The position numbers and the translations under genes are program-made. Of a DNA stretch of 8,364 nucleotides, positions 6,560 through 8,364 are shown in pieces; position 1 is the stretch's first letter; the number at the start of each line of letters is the position of its first letter. The stretch comes from JAKEGN01 sp964465665 (GTDB lineage: Bacteria > Pseudomonadota > Gammaproteobacteria > Steroidobacterales > Woeseiaceae), in assembly GCA_964465665.1 (NCBI GenBank), contig CAYXKM010000037.1, positions 1 to 8,364 on the forward strand, in the 5' to 3' direction. The notes under the pieces are model-generated. The model ran no database searches. It was not told where the DNA came from and saw only the letters and a list, made by a program, of their open reading frames with translations.

Positions 6560-6578
6560 TGCCGGTCTACCGGCAGGG
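6560..6578 (+). promoter_or_regulatory. Leader hairpin and Shine-Dalgarno of rpoE
   Basis: TGCCGG-TCTA-CCGGCA (6560-6575) is a perfect 6-bp stem with a 4-nt loop. It ends on the first base of AGGG (6575-6578), which is 9 nt before the rpoE ATG and the likely ribosome-binding site. If it forms, it could tune access to the site. Confidence 0.4.
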
Positions 6579-6587
6579 CTTGCCTCA

Positions 6588-7163
6588 ATGGCAACTGAGT
6601 GGTCAGACGCCCAACTGGTCCGTCGGGTCCAGAAAGGTGAGAAAGGCGCTTTTGATCTTCTTGTGCTCAAATACCAGCACAAGATTGTCAATCTGGTGAT
6701 GAGGTATGTGCGGGATCCGGACCAGGCATTGGACATTACCCAGGAGGCTTTTCTCAAGGCCTACAGGGCCTTGCCCCGGTTTCGCGGCGACAGTGCGTTT
6801 TATACCTGGCTTTACAGGATTGCTGTGAACACGGCAAAAAACTACCTGGCGGCACAGCGGCGCAGGCCGCTGGACGTCGAACTCGACTTGCAGGACCCGG
6901 AACAGTTCGACCTGCATACGAAGCTTAAGGATACGGACACGCCCGAGGGCGTTACCCTGAGCCGCGAGTTGCACGAAGCGGTAGAACGGGCGATCGCCGC
7001 GTTGCCGGATGACCTTCGGACCGCAATCGTTTTGCGTGAACTGGACGGTATGAGTTACGAGGAAATTGCGCAGACTATGGAGTGCCCGGTCGGTACGGTG
7101 CGGTCGCGAATTTTCAGAGCCCGGGATGCCATCAGCAAGAAGATTGGCAACCTGGTGGATTAG
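6588..7163 (+). CDS. rpoE: RNA polymerase sigma factor RpoE (sigma-E/AlgU, ECF02)
   Basis: Extracytoplasmic-function sigma factor that directs RNA polymerase to envelope-stress promoters. It has 191 residues, exactly the E. coli RpoE length. Region 2 (about 22-92) includes YQHKIVNLV, DITQEAFLKAYRAL and the very conserved FRGDSAFYTWLYRIAVNTAKNYL (65-87). Region 4 (about 138-182) holds LPDDLRTAIVLRELDGMSYEEIA and the recognition helix CPVGTVRSRIFRARDAI. The start is ATG 6588, preceded by AGGG at 9 nt. The frame stays open for 456 nt upstream across ygfX, but the family N-terminus (DAQLVRRVQKGE) begins just after 6588, so longer starts are rejected. Followed by rseA after 75 nt. A sigma-E-like promoter upstream suggests autoregulation, and the RseA neighbour indicates membrane sequestration. 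Confidence 0.97.
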   Translation: MATEWSDAQLVRRVQKGEKGAFDLLVLKYQHKIVNLVMRYVRDPDQALDITQEAFLKAYRALPRFRGDSAFYTWLYRIAVNTAKNYLAAQRRRPLDVELDLQDPEQFDLHTKLKDTDTPEGVTLSRELHEAVERAIAALPDDLRTAIVLRELDGMSYEEIAQTMECPVGTVRSRIFRARDAISKKIGNLVD

Positions 7164-7177
7164 CGGACACTGACAAG

Positions 7178-7228
7178 TGCCGGATCGGTTACCGGCAGGC
7201 AGACGTTTTCTGGGGGCTGGTGCCCCAG
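7178..7228 (+). promoter_or_regulatory. Two hairpins in the rpoE-rseA intergenic region
   Basis: In the 75-nt gap, TGCCGG (7178-7183) pairs with CCGGCA (7192-7197) around an 8-nt loop. CTGGGG (7210-7215) pairs with CCCCAG (7223-7228) around a 7-nt loop. The second stem ends 2 nt before the rseA AGGTGA (7230-7235). No T-tract follows either stem, so termination is unlikely; a role in setting the RpoE to RseA ratio is possible but inferred. Confidence 0.4.
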
Positions 7229-7238
7229 CAGGTGAAAT

Positions 7239-7895
7239 ATGAATGATGCATTGAAAATGCAAATCTCGGCGTTTATCGATGGCGAGTTGCCGGAGAACGA
7301 GGCGGAATTGCTGTTGCGGCGCCTGAGCCAGGACCTTGGCATGCGACAACAGGTGGCCGAATACCTGGCGATCGGTCGTTGCATGCGCCGTGATCCGGCG
7401 CCGGCGGGCATGGGCGAATTGCGCGGACGAATTGCGAAGGCCCTGGGCGAGGAATTACTGCCGGCAGAGCTGGGACTGGCGGAGCCGACGTCGCGATTTG
7501 TCAGGCCAGCCCTGGGTTTTGCCCTTGCGGCTTCAGTTGCCGTGCTCGCGGTCATAGGCCTGCGCCAGGCCGTACTGCCGGACGGCGGCGCAATTGCTAC
7601 CCAGGTGGCCACGCCGGTCAACGATACCGACCCTGCCATGACCCAGGCTTCGCCGTCGGATGTACTCTCCGAAGAGCTTAGACACATGTATTTGCGACAC
7701 AGCGCAAGCTCTGCCGACTTCGGAGCCAATGCCATGATTACCCGCCTGGTATCGCTCGAGCTGCAGGGAGGCGAGCGGGTCCGCATCGATCCGCAGAACA
7801 GCGCTGCGGTCACAGCCGCGATCGACAGCATTGCGCCGCCCGATGATGAGGATTCGGAAGAAAAGACTGACGATGACGACATTGGGGTAGACTGA
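7239..7895 (+). CDS. rseA: Sigma-E anti-sigma factor RseA/MucA
   Basis: Single-pass inner-membrane anti-sigma factor that holds RpoE in the cytoplasmic membrane until stress-triggered proteolysis. It has 218 residues. The N-terminal anti-sigma domain (1-52) has the family opening MQISAFIDGELPENE (7-21). One TM segment lies at about 90-108, preceded by RFVRP. In the periplasmic part, LRHMYLRHSAS and MITRLVSLE resemble the MucA/RseA region that contacts RseB/MucB. The extreme C-terminus is very acidic (PDDEDSEEKTDDDD, then IGVD). The start is ATG 7239; AGGTGA is only 3 nt upstream, closer than usual. ATG 7257 is an alternative that would match the E. coli N-terminus, while 7239 matches MucA better. 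It lies between rpoE and rseB, the usual order. Overall identity to E. coli RseA is low; order and layout make the call firm. Confidence 0.92.
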   Translation: MNDALKMQISAFIDGELPENEAELLLRRLSQDLGMRQQVAEYLAIGRCMRRDPAPAGMGELRGRIAKALGEELLPAELGLAEPTSRFVRPALGFALAASVAVLAVIGLRQAVLPDGGAIATQVATPVNDTDPAMTQASPSDVLSEELRHMYLRHSASSADFGANAMITRLVSLELQGGERVRIDPQNSAAVTAAIDSIAPPDDEDSEEKTDDDDIGVD

Positions 7896-7900
7896 GTTTC

Positions 7901-8364
7901 ATGAAATTGCACTTCGCGCAATGCGCTGCCGTCGGATACCTGGTCGCGGTATTCTCGATGTTGCCGGCGGAAACTGGTGCCGAGGACAATTCCGCTCCGG
8001 CAGAGTGGCTCCGCGGCATGTCCCGGGTATTGTCGGAAATGGATTACGAGGGCACTGTCATCCGCCGCCAGAACGGCAAGTCCGAAGCGCTCAAGGTCGT
8101 GCACAAGAATATCGACGGCGTAGTCCACGAGCGACTGGTCACCCAGGAAGGCAACGGACTCGAAATCGTCCGTGTGGGCGACGAAGCACATTGCATTTTG
8201 CCGGACCGCAAGTCGGTGCTGATCGAACGCTGGGACGACCGGAGTTCGCTGTTCTCGGCCCTTCCTGGTGGCGATATTCGTTTTGGCGCGCACTATGATT
8301 TGTCGGTTGTCAGGGAAGAGCGCGTTGCCGGACGCCCGGCAGTGCTGATTGCTGTGCGTCCGCA
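7901..8364 (+). CDS. rseB: Sigma-E regulatory protein RseB/MucB, 3'-truncated by window edge
   Basis: Periplasmic negative regulator that binds RseA and shields it from DegS cleavage; in E. coli it also senses mislocalised lipopolysaccharide and lipoproteins. The first 154 residues are present, about half the usual 310-330. Residues 1-27 form a signal peptide (MKLHFAQ, a hydrophobic core to about residue 21, likely cleavage after ETGA). The mature start has the family wording EWLRGMSRVLSEMDYEGTVIRR (35-56), the MucB/RseB N-terminal LolA-like domain. HERLVTQEGNGLEIVRVGDEA and later FGAHYDLSVVREERVAGRPAV also fit. The start is ATG 7901, 5 nt after the rseA stop. The only candidate ribosome-binding site is the G-rich GGGGTAG at 7884-7890. 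A coupled rseA-rseB transcript is likely. Confidence 0.92.
   Translation, partial: MKLHFAQCAAVGYLVAVFSMLPAETGAEDNSAPAEWLRGMSRVLSEMDYEGTVIRRQNGKSEALKVVHKNIDGVVHERLVTQEGNGLEIVRVGDEAHCILPDRKSVLIERWDDRSSLFSALPGGDIRFGAHYDLSVVREERVAGRPAVLIAVRP

Larger units (their letters stand above)
6443..6587 (+). promoter_or_regulatory. ygfX-rpoE intergenic region
   Basis: This 145-nt gap divides the sdh block from the sigma-E block. Near ygfX it has CCGGC-ACCCGCC-GCCGG (6451-6467), a 5-bp stem without a following T-tract, so I do not call a terminator. Next come an A-rich patch (about 6474-6491), the sigma-E-like promoter and the rpoE leader hairpin. Read-through from sdh into rpoE is therefore possible. Confidence 0.45.

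Noticed and set aside
6132..6587. In-frame N-terminal extension of rpoE across ygfX
   Set aside because: The 191-residue form from ATG 6588 matches the family length exactly; the extension overlaps ygfX in another frame and resembles nothing.
1..8364. Search for CRISPR arrays, transposases, tRNA or rRNA genes, or a novel defence system
   Set aside because: No spaced direct repeats, terminal inverted repeats around a transposase, or cloverleaf-like sequences were seen; all long coding regions are known housekeeping or stress genes.

Overview
This window holds ordinary gammaproteobacterial core genes in GC-rich DNA. It carries, in order: the 3' part of lysS (+), ygfZ (-), sdhC-sdhD-sdhA-sdhB-sdhE and a ygfX/cptA-like gene (+), then rpoE-rseA and the 5' part of rseB (+). 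The RpoE/RseA/RseB module, the SdhE-YgfX pair and the YgfZ neighbour all point to Gammaproteobacteria. The succinate dehydrogenase subunits, however, look like the alphaproteobacterial/mitochondrial type of complex II, as also found in Xanthomonas-like lineages, rather than the E. coli type. I cannot name the genus.

Layout. Positions 2-1105 are the catalytic domain of lysyl-tRNA synthetase, cut by the left edge. Positions 1106-1242 lie between convergent genes and hold one long GC-rich inverted repeat, probably a bidirectional terminator. Positions 1243-2055 (-) encode YgfZ. Positions 2056-2364 are a divergent non-coding region that must hold the ygfZ and sdh promoters; it contains a degenerate tandem duplication of about 56 bp. 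Positions 2365-6442 are a tightly packed run of six genes: membrane anchors SdhC and SdhD, flavoprotein SdhA, iron-sulfur protein SdhB, flavinylation factor SdhE and a two-TM YgfX-like protein. Junctions are 19 nt, a 4-nt overlap, 55 nt, a 4-nt overlap and a 53-nt overlap. Positions 6443-6587 are a regulatory gap with a good candidate sigma-E autoregulatory promoter. Positions 6588-8364 are the envelope-stress module: sigma-E, its membrane anti-sigma factor, and the start of the periplasmic RseB/MucB, cut by the right edge.

How they work together. The middle block is a complex II biogenesis unit: the four structural subunits, the factor that helps attach FAD to SdhA (SdhE), and, divergently, a folate-binding protein linked to Fe-S enzyme maintenance (YgfZ). 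The right block is a complete sensing cascade in which RseA holds RpoE at the membrane and RseB guards RseA in the periplasm. I see no mobile element, CRISPR array, RNA gene or defence system. The points worth a second look are the placement of sdhCDAB in the ygfZ/sdhE locus, the rpoE upstream architecture, the repeated hairpins, and the non-ATG translationally coupled starts. I found no undescribed system.
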